From NCBI GenBank assembly GCA_023053685.1, contig JALIGW010000003.1, positions 51,976,496 to 52,040,495 on the forward strand: a DNA stretch of 64,000 nucleotides. The letters run 5' to 3'. This document shows, one piece after another, positions 1 to 11,276 of this stretch. The stretch comes from Diadophis punctatus similis (lineage: Eukaryota; Chordata; Lepidosauria; Squamata; Dipsadidae). How positions within the stretch are numbered: position 1 is the stretch's first letter; every line of letters starts with the position of its first letter. The translations under genes and the position numbers were made by a program. The notes under the pieces are model-generated. The model did not search any database and was not told the DNA's origin. It saw only the letters and a program-made list of their open reading frames with translations.

Positions 1-212
1 GGCAAATCAGCTGTAGATCGGGAAGTGCTAGTGACTTGCTTGGCTTTATAGGCTCTTCCCTCTTTGCTGCAAACAGGTAAATTGTTGGAAGACAGAGGCC
101 AAAGGGTGGGGGTGGCTGGGTGGGTGGGGCTACATTCGGTGTATAAGACGCACCCAAGTTTTCACCCTCTTTTTGGGGGTAAAAAGGTGCATCTTATACT
201 CCGAAAAATATG
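1..212 (+). mobile_element. Mariner-type MITE, right-hand part
   Basis: The right end carries the palindromic terminus shared with 27348-27723 and 36350-36556: an outward read of CCATATTTTTCGGAGTATAA, with 'ataagacgcacc' repeated inside. A TA follows at 213-214. The G-rich interior 'aaagggtgggggtggctggg' recurs in the 36.4 kb copy. The left end lies outside the window. Non-autonomous, no coding capacity. The TA target and matching termini point to Tc1/mariner, which is inference. Confidence 0.7.
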
Positions 213-426
213 GTAGTTAGAAAAATGAAAAAATATTTGTTCATATAAAACTCATAAAGCAGATTTTTCAATTGTCCCAAATCTCTGTATAAATTTTTCT
301 CCTTCAGCAACACCATATATACCTCCATCAGATATACTGATATAGGGTTGGAAGTAATGCCACTGTAGTGCCACTATATCAGAAAATACTAATATAGGGT
401 TGGAAGCAGAGATGGTATTCACTTAC
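205..426 (-). repeat. Inverted duplicate, copy A
   Basis: On the minus strand this stretch reads almost identically to 5756-5976 on the plus strand, including the motif 'cttccaaccctatatcag', a 'ggaggtatatatggtg' block and the terminal 21 bases of the MITE at 5665-5776. The mariner MITE at 1-212 is inserted at a TA where copy B is uninterrupted. At about 426 the homology stops and R4-like sequence begins, so a duplication breakpoint lies inside the MITE end. Confidence 0.75.
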
Positions 427-912
427 CTGGTCAGTTTGTTCATGTGTTGGAGCAGTTTCTTCAGCTTGTTCATAATTACTTGTTGTTTTCTTTTTAGCCA
501 ATATTTCTAGATGTTGCGTTTCCACATCTGTGAAAACTTTATTACGGATGATGAAGTGTCTTTGATCCATTAATCTTTGTTCAGTTACATCACTTTCCGG
601 GTGTTTTTCCTTCCACAGTTGCATCATTCTTTTTTGCAATCCCCTGGCTGTTGGTTCTGCCTGGTAGTAATATTTGATGATTTCTCGATTTTCTTCGGTT
701 GTCCAAGTTTTGTGCTTTGGTTCCAGTCGCTTTGCAGTTGCACGCCTTGGTTCCCTGGCAGTAACAACTGAGCCCTGTAGCCCCTTTTTCGACAGATGTC
801 CATGAGCCATAGCATCTGACACGGTCCTTGTTGACCTGGGTGACAACTGACCCAATGTGGAATTTTGATTTCTTCTCATCATTACTGATAGTAAGTGCCT
901 GGGTTGGTTCAC
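379..912 (-). pseudogene. R4/Dong-like LINE, N-terminal ORF fragment
   Basis: This open frame of about 177 codons is the N-terminal part of a non-LTR retrotransposon protein. A Myb/SANT-like motif (WTTEENREIIKYYY) is followed by 'RGLQKRMMQLWKEKHP', 'VTEQRLMDQ' and 'FTDVETQHLEIL', a block I know from R4/Dong- and NeSL-type ORFs, where it precedes the reverse transcriptase. The last residues are not LINE: below about 426 the frame runs into MITE and duplicated DNA, so the RT and endonuclease are missing. The first codon of the frame is GTG, so the start is not defined. The 5' side abuts a (TAA)n array, which fits Dong-type target choice. The R4 assignment is moderately sure; the LINE origin is firmer, because a second copy lies at 49508-50160. 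Confidence 0.6.
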
Positions 913-1600
<688 letters not shown>

Positions 1601-1663
1601 ACATACATACATACATACATACATACATACATACATACATACATACATACATTTATTTAATTT

Positions 1664-1727
<64 letters not shown>

Positions 1728-1738
1728 TTTTGTTTGTT
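1601..1738. repeat. (ACAT)n and (TTTA)n compound microsatellite
   Basis: About 50 bp of ACAT repeats run into about 80 bp of TTTA repeats. The TTTA part probably grew from the A-rich tail of the minus-strand L2-type 3' end that follows. Confidence 0.9.
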
Positions 1739-1860
1739 TGTTTATTTGTTTGCTGCCTAACTCTAGAATTACTCTGAGCAATTCATAATTTGGCAGGCAG
1801 AATAAAATTAAAAACACAACGAAACAGGGAAAAGCCCAAATAAATAAAGAACAAATAAAA
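1739..1860 (-). mobile_element. L2-type LINE 3' end fragment
   Basis: The minus strand reads 'gctcagagtaattctagagt' then 'taggcagcaaacaaataaa', a decayed form of the reptile L2-type 3' terminus (agccgcccagagtc...gggcggcata). It ends in the TTTA/AAAT array to its left. Confidence 0.5.
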
Positions 1861-2186
1861 ATAGAGGACAAGATTGCAAAACTGGCCAATAGAAACCCAC
1901 TTCATGCCTATGGTCAGCTAGGTCTCCGAAGTTGGCAGAAGCAAAGACAATCAACAAACCTGCTTCTAACTACATTCAGGTCCTGAGGAATAGACGTATT
2001 GCTCTGTTAAGTGCCTAAATTAAGCAATCGGATTACAAGCTGTAGGAACAGAAAGTTAACTGCAAAAAAATGGTCACCATTCCAAGCCAGGAATTACTAT
2101 GCCTGCAATAGCTGAAACGAGTTGTTGCCATTTTTAACTGTGGAATCAGAAACTGGAGATCTTGTTCTGGTTTTTACTTTGGGATT
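1861..2186. other. No gene recognised
   Basis: Unique-looking non-coding DNA. It ends in 'ggatt', the left half of the L1 endonuclease target used by the next element. Confidence 0.6.
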
Positions 2187-2202
2187 AAAATAAAAAGAGT
2201 GG

Positions 2203-2878
2203 CCGACTTCCGGTTTGGAGCGCTTCATCGCGGACGTCCCTCGTTGGACGCCTTTCCGATCTTTGTTAAAAGCCGCCAGAACAGCTGTCTGGCGGCTTTG
2301 AAATCTCTTCCCCGGGCAAAGGGGAGAGATGAGAGCCTGACAGGTGGGGTAGAGCCCCCCCAGCACCCTAGGAGCCATCTGGTAGGGCGCGAAGGGAGAG
2401 CTCCCCATGCAGCCTGTCTCCAGCTCCGAAGATCAGGAAACCTCTGCTTTTGCAGAGCTAGATGTCGTGACCAGCCGCTGCTTCAAGAATGGGATTTATA
2501 ATTATATTTAAACTACAGAAGCAGACAGAGAGAAACAGGCGTGAGATGGGCAAGTACTGAAACCTCTTTTTTCCTTTTTTTTTCAACTCCTGGGTAAGCT
2601 TTCACTTCGGCAAGGGAACAAAGGAAACAGAGTAACAATATGGCGATTGAGAAGTGAAAGTGACTTTCGTTTTCCCAGAGGCTTTTTTTTTTCTTCTCTC
2701 TCTCTTATGGAAACTTTTAATTTGGAAAAATGGTTTTTTCTCTCTCTGTCTCCTAACTCTGGATTAAAGTTATAATAGAAATATTTCCAATAATAAAAGA
2801 CTATCTGATTTTTAAACTGGAAAGAACTTTAATCAGGCATCTGGCTTTCTTTCTTTTTTGTACTCTTTTGAAACACCA
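2203..2878 (+). promoter_or_regulatory. 5' UTR / internal promoter of the ORF1-only L1
   Basis: The first 300 bases are much richer in GC and CpG than the surroundings. ACTTCCGG (2206-2213), a typical ETS-factor site, lies almost at the element's first base, as expected for an internal pol II promoter. A perfect stem-loop follows: arms AAAGCCGCCAGA (2269-2280) and TCTGGCGGCTTT (2288-2299) with a 7-base loop. The remainder to the ATG is A/T- and pyrimidine-rich. The promoter role is inferred. Confidence 0.55.
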
Positions 2879-3907
2879 ATGGCTTCAAAGTCTGGAAAGA
2901 TTGTTTTGACTAAAAGAAATGACTATTCATCTGGATATATTTCTAAAATGCAACTTAACACTGAGTTAACACCTCCACAGCTTTTGACACCTGAAAATTT
3001 ATTAAATAATTTAAAGATTATGAAACATGAACTTACTTTGGAATTTAACCAGAAAATAAGTGAGATAGACAAAAAAATGCAGGCTGCTTTGATGAATATG
3101 AACCAACAACTAAGATTTGATGTGTTAGAGGTTTGCAAAGGCTTAGCAACAAATATTGAAGTTTTGGCAGAACGTATTGAAACAAATAAACAAGCTTTGG
3201 CAACTTCGGTGAATTACATAGATAAAATCCAAAATGACATTGCAAATTTTGAAAAAGAGGTCTTAATGACTCAGTTCAGATCCATGGAAGTTGCTATAAG
3301 GATTAGAGGTTTGAAAGAAGGATTATATGAAAATTTAAAAGGCAGGATGGTTGACATATTGGATCAGGTGTCTGGAATTTCTAAAGCGGAATTGGCTACA
3401 CAAATCGACAAAATATACAGAATCAATTCGTGGTACGCTAAACAAAAGCATTTACCAAGGGATATTGTCATATATTTTACCACAAGAGCTCTACGGAACA
3501 GAATTATACAAGCAACGTTTAACAATAATCTTATGGTGAATGGTCAGGAACTAAAGATTTGGAAAGAAATCCCCTCTAAAATGCTTAAAGCCAGAAAAAG
3601 CTATACTTTTTTGATTGATGAATTTAAGAGATTAAATTTACAATATAAATGGGAAGCGCCAGTTGGAGTAGCAGTGAAATTTTCTGGAAAAAGATACCGG
3701 CTCAACACGATAAAAAAAGCTACTGAATTTTATGTCAATGTTCTAAAGGCTGATATATCCAAGATTCCAGAGGAAGGATGTATGAAAATAAAAGAGGAGG
3801 AGGAGGGGAAGCCACCTTTGATGGATCAAAAGGAAATAGATTCAAAAATCCAAAAGGAGTGCCTGAATCAGATAGCTGGGGAAAAGGAGATGGAGGTTCG
3901 GGATTAG
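2879..3907 (+). CDS. L1 ORF1p-like RNA-binding protein
   Basis: An intact 342-codon frame of the LINE-1 ORF1 protein type (Transposase_22), which trimerises, coats L1 RNA and acts as a chaperone. I chose the ATG at 2879 (MASKSGK); the open frame upstream has no ATG. A basic N-terminus is followed by a coiled coil over roughly residues 45-130, with long runs of heptad leucine and isoleucine. The RRM-like core starts near 'RSMEVAIRIRGLKEG', and the C-terminal domain holds 'PRDIVIYFTTRALRNRII', 'LKIWKEIPSKMLKARKSY' and 'KKATEFYVNVL'. Length is close to mammalian ORF1p (about 338). No frameshift or stop, so the insertion is young or the frame is constrained. The last 35 residues are acidic and lysine-rich. 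An overlapping frame at 3778-3981 reads on past this stop (see findings). Confidence 0.85.
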   Translation: MASKSGKIVLTKRNDYSSGYISKMQLNTELTPPQLLTPENLLNNLKIMKHELTLEFNQKISEIDKKMQAALMNMNQQLRFDVLEVCKGLATNIEVLAERIETNKQALATSVNYIDKIQNDIANFEKEVLMTQFRSMEVAIRIRGLKEGLYENLKGRMVDILDQVSGISKAELATQIDKIYRINSWYAKQKHLPRDIVIYFTTRALRNRIIQATFNNNLMVNGQELKIWKEIPSKMLKARKSYTFLIDEFKRLNLQYKWEAPVGVAVKFSGKRYRLNTIKKATEFYVNVLKADISKIPEEGCMKIKEEEEGKPPLMDQKEIDSKIQKECLNQIAGEKEMEVRD

Positions 3908-4741
3908 ACGGGAGACGACTCGACAAATTCGAATTTATTGAACTATTAAAAGATGAACTATCAAGATACAAAACGATGTGATGTTGAAATATATTGGACG
4001 GATAGAGACTAATATGATTGTATTTTATCTTTTCCCTATCTAATGATTACTTATGCAATATTTAGTTAAGTTTTATATAATTTTGAGGTTATTTTTAATG
4101 TTGATAATATTAGATATATATAGTTTGTTGAAGATTTGTTTATTCTTCTTTCATTTTCTTTTTTTGTTTATTGAAGTTAGTGAATTAATTTAGAATAATA
4201 TTATCTTATTAATATCATGATGAAATTTAATATTTGATGATCACTTATGTAACATTTAGTTAAGTTTTATCTTAGAGGTTATTTTTAATGTCAATAATAT
4301 TAGTTTAAGATCTGTGTATTTTATATTTAGTTATTACTTTTGTAACATTTACCTTGTATAAGATAGAGGACTGAAGGGAGGAGGTAGGAGGTTTGTTTGT
4401 TTGTATTGTTAAAGAGTTTTCTCTTTCTTTCTTTTTTTTTCTTCTCTTTTTTGTATCTTTACTATTGTATACAAATGCGATATATTAGCAGTGTATAATT
4501 TGGAGTTGAAGTTTTTTAAAAATAGTGTTCTTTTTTTCCTTTTTTCTTTCTCTTTTTATTAACAATTTAAATTTATTATTATGCCCTGTATTATCTCTGG
4601 GAAGTCCGGGGGGGAGGCGGGGAGGGAAGGGGGTGGGTTTGGGGGGGGGAGAAAAAAATAAAAATGTTTGTATTTTATATTTAATATTTTGTTACTACTT
4701 ATGTAAGTTTGTACTAATAAAACTTTTTTGAATTAAAATAA
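3908..4741 (+). other. 3' UTR of the ORF1-only L1
   Basis: A/T-rich and without coding potential. It contains diverged internal repeats: 'acttatg(c/t)aa(t/c)atttagttaag' and 'gaggttatttttaatgt' occur twice, near 4050-4110 and 4245-4300, with a third weaker relative near 4690. A G-rich tract (4610-4650, including nine Gs in a row) lies about 90 bases before the tail, a feature also common in L1 3' UTRs. AATAAA-like signals lie in the last 30 bases. Confidence 0.7.
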
Positions 4742-4757
4742 AAAATAAAAAGAGTGG

Positions 4758-5656
4758 GGGAATCTGAAGCCATTCTTGGGAGAGCCAACTTCCCTGACCT
4801 ATAGACCGATACGTAGGAGAGCTCTCCATGTAACATTCACAACATCCCCTGCAATTCAAGCTGACATAATGCTACTTAAATTGAGAGAAAGCAAATTTCT
4901 CCCAATGCCAGGTCCACCCCAAGGATCTCATGGACCTGACTGAAATTGCTTCCAAGAATGACAAGGAGAAAGCATGAGTCATATGTGGTGCTTGGCCCCA
5001 TTGTGTCTGAGAGATGAATCCAAGGCGTACCCATGTATTTACCCTTCACTCACCATCACCAAATATAACAGATGAGCTCATGGCTTTGATGGTCTCGAGC
5101 TTTATTTACACGGAAGGTATAAATAAAAAGCTGGCAGTTAGACGCACAGACACCATGCATTTCAGGGTGAGCTAACCTCAGTGGACAAAACTGTGGAGTG
5201 AATAAACAACAACAGGTAAAAAAAAAATCCACCAGCCTCTACAGAGAGTTTCCATTACTAGGAGCAAAGGTGAATCTACTAATACAGATTTGCAACAGCA
5301 CCCAGACATATCTTGGCTTTGTGCATGATTTGTTGCCTGGGAAATGATGTAATTTTCAGTTAGAGCTCATCATAAAAGCAAGTATAATTCGCTGAAACGC
5401 TTTTAAGTGAAACTACGTTTTTGCCCTATTACCATTATGCATCTTACAACAACACACTCTGGGCAGTAATTTTCTTAATACAAAAATATAAAACTGGAAA
5501 TGCAGAAAAAGAGGTAGGACACATTCAATTTTTTTCAAAGCTAAAATTGTATCAGGATATCTGAGTTCATGCTTTTACGCAAAGAGATCTTGTGGTGGGT
5601 ATTGTAACTTTGGAGAAATTATAGCAATCTCCTCCACAGAACCTACAGTGGCATTA
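4758..5656. other. No gene recognised
   Basis: No supported reading frame or clear repeat. Near 5640-5664 begins the tandem motif 'acagtggcattacttccaac' that also occurs at 5816-5839. Confidence 0.6.
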
Positions 5657-5664
5657 CTTCCAAC

Positions 5665-5776
5665 CAGAGGTGGTATTCAGCCGGTTTGACCGGTTCGGGT
5701 GAACCTGTAGTGGCAACTCACGCATGCACACTCACATTTGCGAACCGGTAGGGAAGGTAAGTGAATACCACCTCTG
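5665..5776. mobile_element. hAT-type MITE (112 bp) with perfect TSD
   Basis: Terminal inverted repeats CAGAGGTGGTATTC and GAATACCACCTCTG are flanked on both sides by the 8-bp duplication CTTCCAAC (5657-5664, 5777-5784). The 8-bp duplication and CAG...CTG ends indicate hAT. The interior 'ggtttgaccggttcgggtga' links it to the copy at 33460-33780. Confidence 0.9.
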
Positions 5777-5985
5777 CTTCCAACCCTATATTAGTATTTT
5801 CTGATATAGTGGCACTACAGTGGCATTACTTCCAACCCTATATCAGTATATCTGATGGAGGTATATATGGTGTTGCTGAAGGAGAACAATCTACACAGAG
5901 ATTTGGACAATTGAAAAATCTGCTTTATGAGTTTTATATGAACAAATATTTTTTTCATTTTTCTAACTATATAGGAGAATTTGAG
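5777..5985 (+). repeat. Inverted duplicate, copy B
   Basis: Partner of 205-426 in opposite orientation. It includes two copies of 'cattacttccaaccctatat'-type sequence about 50 bases apart (a third ends at 5664). At 'tctaactatatagg' (about 5963-5976) it shows the uninterrupted TA site that holds the mariner MITE in copy A. Confidence 0.75.
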
Positions 5986-8415
5986 ACATGCATACAGCTG
6001 AAATTCATTTTTCAGAATGTTGTGACAGTTTCCAATAAAAATGCACACAAAAATGCAGATATAGGAAAGTAAGAACAGCAATGCATATACTAACTGCAAT
6101 TGACTATTGAAAAATATCGTTCCACTCTACATTGGGAAAAGTGTAATAATAAATTGAATGGGAATTTCTGTGCAATGTTACACATCTTAACTTTTTCTTT
6201 GCTTTGTTAAGCACACAATATTACGACACATTCTGTTCAACTAATATTTTTTGCCCAATACGAGGTACACTGTTGCCCAATAAGTGGTTCACTATTTAAA
6301 GAGTTTCCTTTTCTTGGCTTGTTACACATTTATCATAATATGATTGCAAAAATAACCATAATTATTATGATTTGTAAGAGATGACTATGGATAAAGGATT
6401 CCTTCAGGTCAACTCTAAGTCTTTGGAACTACAAATGGCAATTTGTAGTTTGTTAATTTGTCTTGGCAATTAAATGAAAGTACTTTACCACTGCTTTCTT
6501 TTGCGTTTTTTTGACTTTCCAATTTGAACCCTTTTCCATTTCAACAATCTTGATGAATAGTAATAATAACTCTGCTACAGCTATGAAGACTTATAATTTG
6601 CTTGCAATTAAATAACTAAAGGTCCCATACAAAATTCTGTAAGACCTATCATTTTTTGATGGAAATGTTGTCTTATATATAATCCATTTTTTCCTGAACT
6701 ATAAGGGACTTAAGCATGGAAAAAGCAAGGTTAATTCCAGTCAGTGGCAAAGTTTGATATAAGGTGTGGCTTTTAAGTTTGCAGTTTAAAAATCTCACTC
6801 AATAATTTCTTTCCGTTTATGCTAAGATCTTGCAAAAAAAAAAAAGCTTGCAAGATAAACACAAGGAAACTAGCAGCTCTGGTTTAATATGTCTTAATTA
6901 TCTTTTATTTAGCTCCTTCCTTGCCAGCATTAAGCAAGATGTGCCTAGATTACAATCTACAACTGAAGCTCTGTTGCAAGCTAATGCCCAGCCTTAACAT
7001 TTAGCAATACAAAGCATCAGAAATGTTTTTTTAGAATGACTTCCAAGTCGCATTTTCAAGTCTTATTTTCCTTACCAATGTACTAACTGAGAATGCAAAA
7101 ACTAATAAATAATTTGTTCTTGGTAAAATGCAACAAATGTAGTTATTTCATAGCATGCTTTATTCACAGAATGTTCTGGCGTCCCTCAGGTGAGAAATAG
7201 CTGATGTTAAAATCTTCAAATCGTAATCCAACACAAATGCTTGTATCTTTTTTGAGTTGTCAGCTACACAACACACTGGTTAACAATCAATAGGGAAGGA
7301 CTTTGCTTTATATGTGCCATAGACTTCCTTCACAGTATAATTGATGCAAACTTAGCACAAAGTCATTCTATTGCAGAGTGGGCTGGCTTTTCTTAGCCTA
7401 TCACTATGGCTGTTTTACAGACTTCTCTGCCTGGCCACAGCACCTAGCCGAGCCAATAGGAATGTGCCCTTGCAGCTCAAAACACAATGGCCTACCAGAT
7501 CTCTTCTTAATCCTTAAAGAGCCATGACCTATTTCTTGCAAATGCAAGCCTGTTTCTAGGCAGATTGCTAAGTATTGCAAGAAAGAGGTCAGCACAAAGC
7601 TGTATCAGATCCACCGACAGTTGCCCAACAGGCTGCTTCATTCTGAATACCAATTTTCACTTCAAAAGACCTGTTGAGAAGAAACAGGGCTCTTATATTT
7701 TGGCTCTGGCTGCATTCATGGTATAATACAGGTAATGGATCGGGCAGGTGGTTTTTTTCCTGCCCTGAGACTTTCAGTATGTTTTCCCCTTCAGTATATT
7801 TTAGCTTTTTAAAATTATGTAGAAAGGATTAAATAGAATACATTTTCTCATGGGAGTTTTGTACAAATATTCAAGGGTGACAACACTTTTGAAAACATAA
7901 AGTCAACTATGACCCACATCTTACCTGGACACCTGCAGATAAAATGTGACAGAACTTTTTTATATTAGGAAAACCACGGGGTAGTTTTCGGTGGCATGCA
8001 ATTATGTAAATATCCCCTGATCAGGAATAGACAACCTAATTTTCTTTGAATATGGTAGACTAATACTACCATTATCTAAACATCAAGGATTGTGGTCCCC
8101 ATGATTCAAAATGAAAGATGTTAAATTGCTGACTCTGACTTAATATTAACAGGAAACACTTCAAGTGTAAAATCCTCTTCAAATATAATTTTTTTTAAAA
8201 AGTTTGGTTGCAGCTTCTGCCCTGAACTTGCAATAAGATATTCATAGCTAGATCTCTTCCTACCCTGAAAATTATATAAAGTAAGAAATCTAGACAACAG
8301 CTGCCATTTAGGTTGTCAGAAAATGAAACAAGATCACTTCCTCTTTGCCCAAGAATCTCAAGTGTAACCAGACTTAACAAATCATTTGTGCAGTGAGCGA
8401 TCTCTGCCCTTAGAC
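5986..8415. other. No gene recognised
   Basis: Mostly A/T-rich, apparently unique DNA. No supported coding frame, RNA gene or mobile element. The 7380-7620 part is more GC-balanced but its frames match nothing I know. Confidence 0.6.
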
Positions 8416-8417
8416 TA

Positions 8418-9416
8418 CCATGTTTTCCTGAAAATAAGACTGGATCTTATATATATATTTTGCTACCATTTTGGGGGGATGCCTTCCACTGACTCACCTC
8501 ATGACGGTGGCACCAACAGCCCCACCTAGCAGGAGCCCGCTTCTTCTGCGGCCGCTTGCTGCTGCTCATGTGCGTTGCCCCCATCCTCCTCCCTTTTGCC
8601 ATCAGATGCCTTCAGGAAAGGCCTCTGCAACCAAGAAATGGGCTTTGGATTAACGTGCACGATGCCCCCCCCCCCCCGGATCAGGGGTGGGTTCTGACTT
8701 ACCTCTCTGCCGGTTTGTTTCCTCACATGCCGTGCAGGGGTGCCACGCGGGCACATGTGCAGTTTTAAAAACGCAGCTTCTGCGTGTGCGCAGAAGCAAA
8801 AACAGCTTTTGTGTGTGTGCAGAAGCGAAAAACAAGATGGCGGCGCCTATGACAGCGCCAAGAGAGCTGGTTCGGGGGGGTGTCCAGCCGGCCATTGCCA
8901 GTTCGGCGAGTGGGGGGAAATTCCCACTACTGGTCCTATAGAACTGGTCTGAATCAGCAGGAACCCACCTCTGCCCCAGATTCATTTCACCATCAGAAGC
9001 CTTCAGGAAAGGCCTCTGCAGCTGAGAAACAAGCTCCGGATTGACACGTGTGGCACCCCCTGGCTTCCGTTTCGCCATTAGAGGCCAAGGCCTCTGATGA
9101 CGAAATGGAGGCCGGGGGCAACATGCACAAGCGGCAGGCAAGCAGCTGCAGAAGAAGTAGGCCAGCAAGGCGAGGGAGGTGTCAGGGTGTGCGAGGCCTG
9201 GCTGCAACTGTCTGAAGGTAAGCAGCTCAACCCCCATGCCCACCCTCACTTGATTTTTACCCGTGTGCCTCGCCCCATCCTGTGCAACCAGGTGCCATAA
9301 TGTGGGCGGGGTCTTAACTAGGGCTTATTTTGGGGGTAGGACTTATATTGGCTACATGTGTAAAAATCAAGCTAGGGCTTATTTTCGAGATAGGTCTTAT
9401 TTTCGGGAAAACATGG
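8418..9416. mobile_element. Mariner-type MITE (about 1 kb) hosting a second MITE
   Basis: Ends CCATGTTTTCCTGAAAATAA and its inverted counterpart 'ttattttcgggaaaacatgg' are flanked by TA at 8416-8417 and 9417-9418. The same terminal sequence bounds 39670-40156. The interior is GC-rich with duplicated blocks ('ccttcaggaaaggcctctgca' near 8608 and 8998). The hAT MITE at 8682-8973 is inserted in it. No transposase. Confidence 0.8.
8682..8973. mobile_element. hAT-type MITE nested in the mariner MITE
   Basis: Ends CAGGGGTGGGTTC and GAACCCACCTCTG. Flanks ccccggat (8674-8681) and ccccagat (8974-8981) form an 8-bp duplication with one mismatch. The interior holds repeated 'gcagaagc' motifs and 'aagatggcggcgcc'. 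Confidence 0.8.
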
Positions 9417-10010
9417 TAGATCTAAAACACAAGACCTATAACTGCAATACCAGGCCTAATTCTGGGAATTGTTTGCTTCTTCCTATCTCTCAGATGAAGC
9501 AGTTAATTATGCATTTTACAGCCCTTATAGATAAATGACCAGAAATATTAGGAAAACTCCCCATTTACTTCCCCCAAAAGAGAAACATCAGTTTTAAAAA
9601 TGGTTTCTCCTACCTATGTTTATTCATTCTGCAACAATAAGAAAGGATGAGGGGAAATGCATTAAGCTGGACATACTCTCTCCTTTTATTCTCTGTTCCA
9701 AATATATACCTACTTTTCCTTGATTGATTCAATAAGATCCAGTAATGAAGGAGATTCAGTTGCTCCATCACTGCAAGACCAGGAACAAGAGGCTTGAGTT
9801 AGGATTGTTATCATTCAAACTTCCTTGTTTTCAGTGGGATGCATTGCTATGTCTAGGGACAAGACATTTTTACATTGTGTTGTTGCTTATTATTATTATT
9901 ATTACTGAATCAAAACCTACAGTTCTTAAAAATCTGTTTTGTTCTGGAAGCTCAAATAAATATCCATGTATTGCTGATTTAATGACCAAAATACTCTTAA
10001 AAACAAACTT
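9417..10010. other. No gene recognised
   Basis: A/T-rich non-coding DNA with a short ATT run near 9891-9905. No supported feature. Confidence 0.6.
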
Positions 10011-10018
10011 CCTTTAAT

Positions 10019-10158
10019 CAGGCCTGTCAAACTGGTGGCCCATGGCCCAGATACGTCACACGCAGGCCATGTCCACCCTGGCAAAAACCGGCAAAGGCAA
10101 AAAACCGTTGCAATACGTCACGATCCGGCTCGTGATGTGATCGAGTTTGACACCCGTG
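10019..10158. mobile_element. hAT-type MITE, 'TGTCAAACT' family
   Basis: Same family as 11136-11268, 47735-47874 and 51453-51588: it starts CAGGCCTGTCAAACTGG and ends 'gagtttgacacccgtg'. It is the most decayed of the four and its target duplication is no longer clear. Confidence 0.7.
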
Positions 10159-11135
10159 AAGTAGATTGCCTGCACCTACAAACAAACATGTTCCTTAAAC
10201 TCTGGACATGAAAGTTGAATAGAGAAGCAGAGAACCTGGTTTCAAAAGTAGTATCTTTAATTTTAGATTTCTAGAATTTTGGTATTAAACTTAATGCAAG
10301 CTCAAAACATAGATGGATTTTTCAAACAAAACACATTTTCCTCCATCTTACATGGGAGGTCTGCTTGAAAGCGGACTCACGTATTATCCAAAATTTCTCA
10401 AAATACATATACCACCAACACAAACATGGAATATGGGTAATTGTTAGATGCAAGTTTTATAAATTATCCAAAGCCAAATGAGCATCTAAAGATACATAGG
10501 AGCAAATGATGCAATCCATCTGGAATTGTCTTTTCTTCCTAGTTATAAGATGGCAATTGACAAACTGAGAGAGCAAACTGCCTCAGGCTGATACTTTTGG
10601 CAAGTTCAGGTTCAGGTCTGTATATTAAACTTGTCAGAACTTTAGCAAATCCACAGAGCTGGAAATGAAGCCACAGGGAAGCTTCAAGATCAGAATGCAG
10701 ATAGTTTTTCACTTAATAACTTCCAAACAAGTATTTGTTAGGATGAGTGACAATTATGCTGACTCAGCCTTCCCTTTGTCTTTGTTTATCTTGCAGCCTC
10801 AATCTTCAAGCAGTAAATTGTAGCAATTCTGACACAAAATTAGTCCATGGTAACACAAAGGTTTCTGCCAACTTAATATGATGCCAGTGGAAAGTTACTA
10901 TTTGGAAATTCTCTCTTAAAAGCAGGTTAGAAGATGGCAAATTGGGCCCAACAATTAGCTGTCATCCAGACTGATAAACTACATTAAATCAGGAAAGAAG
11001 AAAATTTACTATTCCTACATTTCAGTTGAGTGTTTTCTCAAAAAAAAAAAAAAACCATTCACCTTTTCTCAGGAATACAACTCAGGGAAATATTACAGTG
11101 TTGACTTCAACGTGTATGATGTGAATGCTGCAGGT
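10159..11135. other. No gene recognised
   Basis: Non-coding, with an A-run at 11040-11054. I see no gene or mobile element here. Confidence 0.6.
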
Positions 11136-11268
11136 CAGGGGTGTCAAACTGGCGGCCCATGGGCCGGATGTGTCACACGCAGGCTATGGCCACCCCAGCT
11201 CCGCAAAGGGAAAAAACATTGCAAAATGTCACGTGACGGCAATGTGACGCCACAGGTTTGACACCCTG
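11136..11268. mobile_element. hAT-type MITE, 'TGTCAAACT' family
   Basis: Ends CAGGGGTGTCAAACT and 'aggtttgacaccctg'. Flanks ctgcaggt (11128-11135) and ctgcagat (11269-11276) match at 7 of 8 bases. Confidence 0.85.
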
Positions 11269-11276
11269 CTGCAGAT

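Larger units (their letters stand above)
2187..4757 (+). mobile_element. Full-length ORF1-only L1-type element (half-L1 like)
   Basis: A complete retrotransposon insertion. The 16-bp sequence AAAATAAAAAGAGTGG stands on both sides (2187-2202 and 4742-4757) as a perfect target-site duplication. It sits at a TT/AAAA site (2185-2190), the classic L1 endonuclease cut. The body, about 2203-4741, consists of a CpG-rich 5' UTR, one L1 ORF1 reading frame, an AT-rich 3' UTR and an A-rich tail. There is no ORF2: nothing between 3908 and 4741 encodes an endonuclease or reverse transcriptase, and the left junction shows no sign of 5' truncation. L1-derived elements with only ORF1 are known as HAL1 in mammals; they move with ORF2 protein supplied in trans. 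That this is such an element in a squamate is inference, but the structure is clear. Confidence 0.85.

Noticed and set aside
8650..9249. A 199-codon minus-strand frame
   Set aside because: It crosses the border of two nested MITEs and has no domain.
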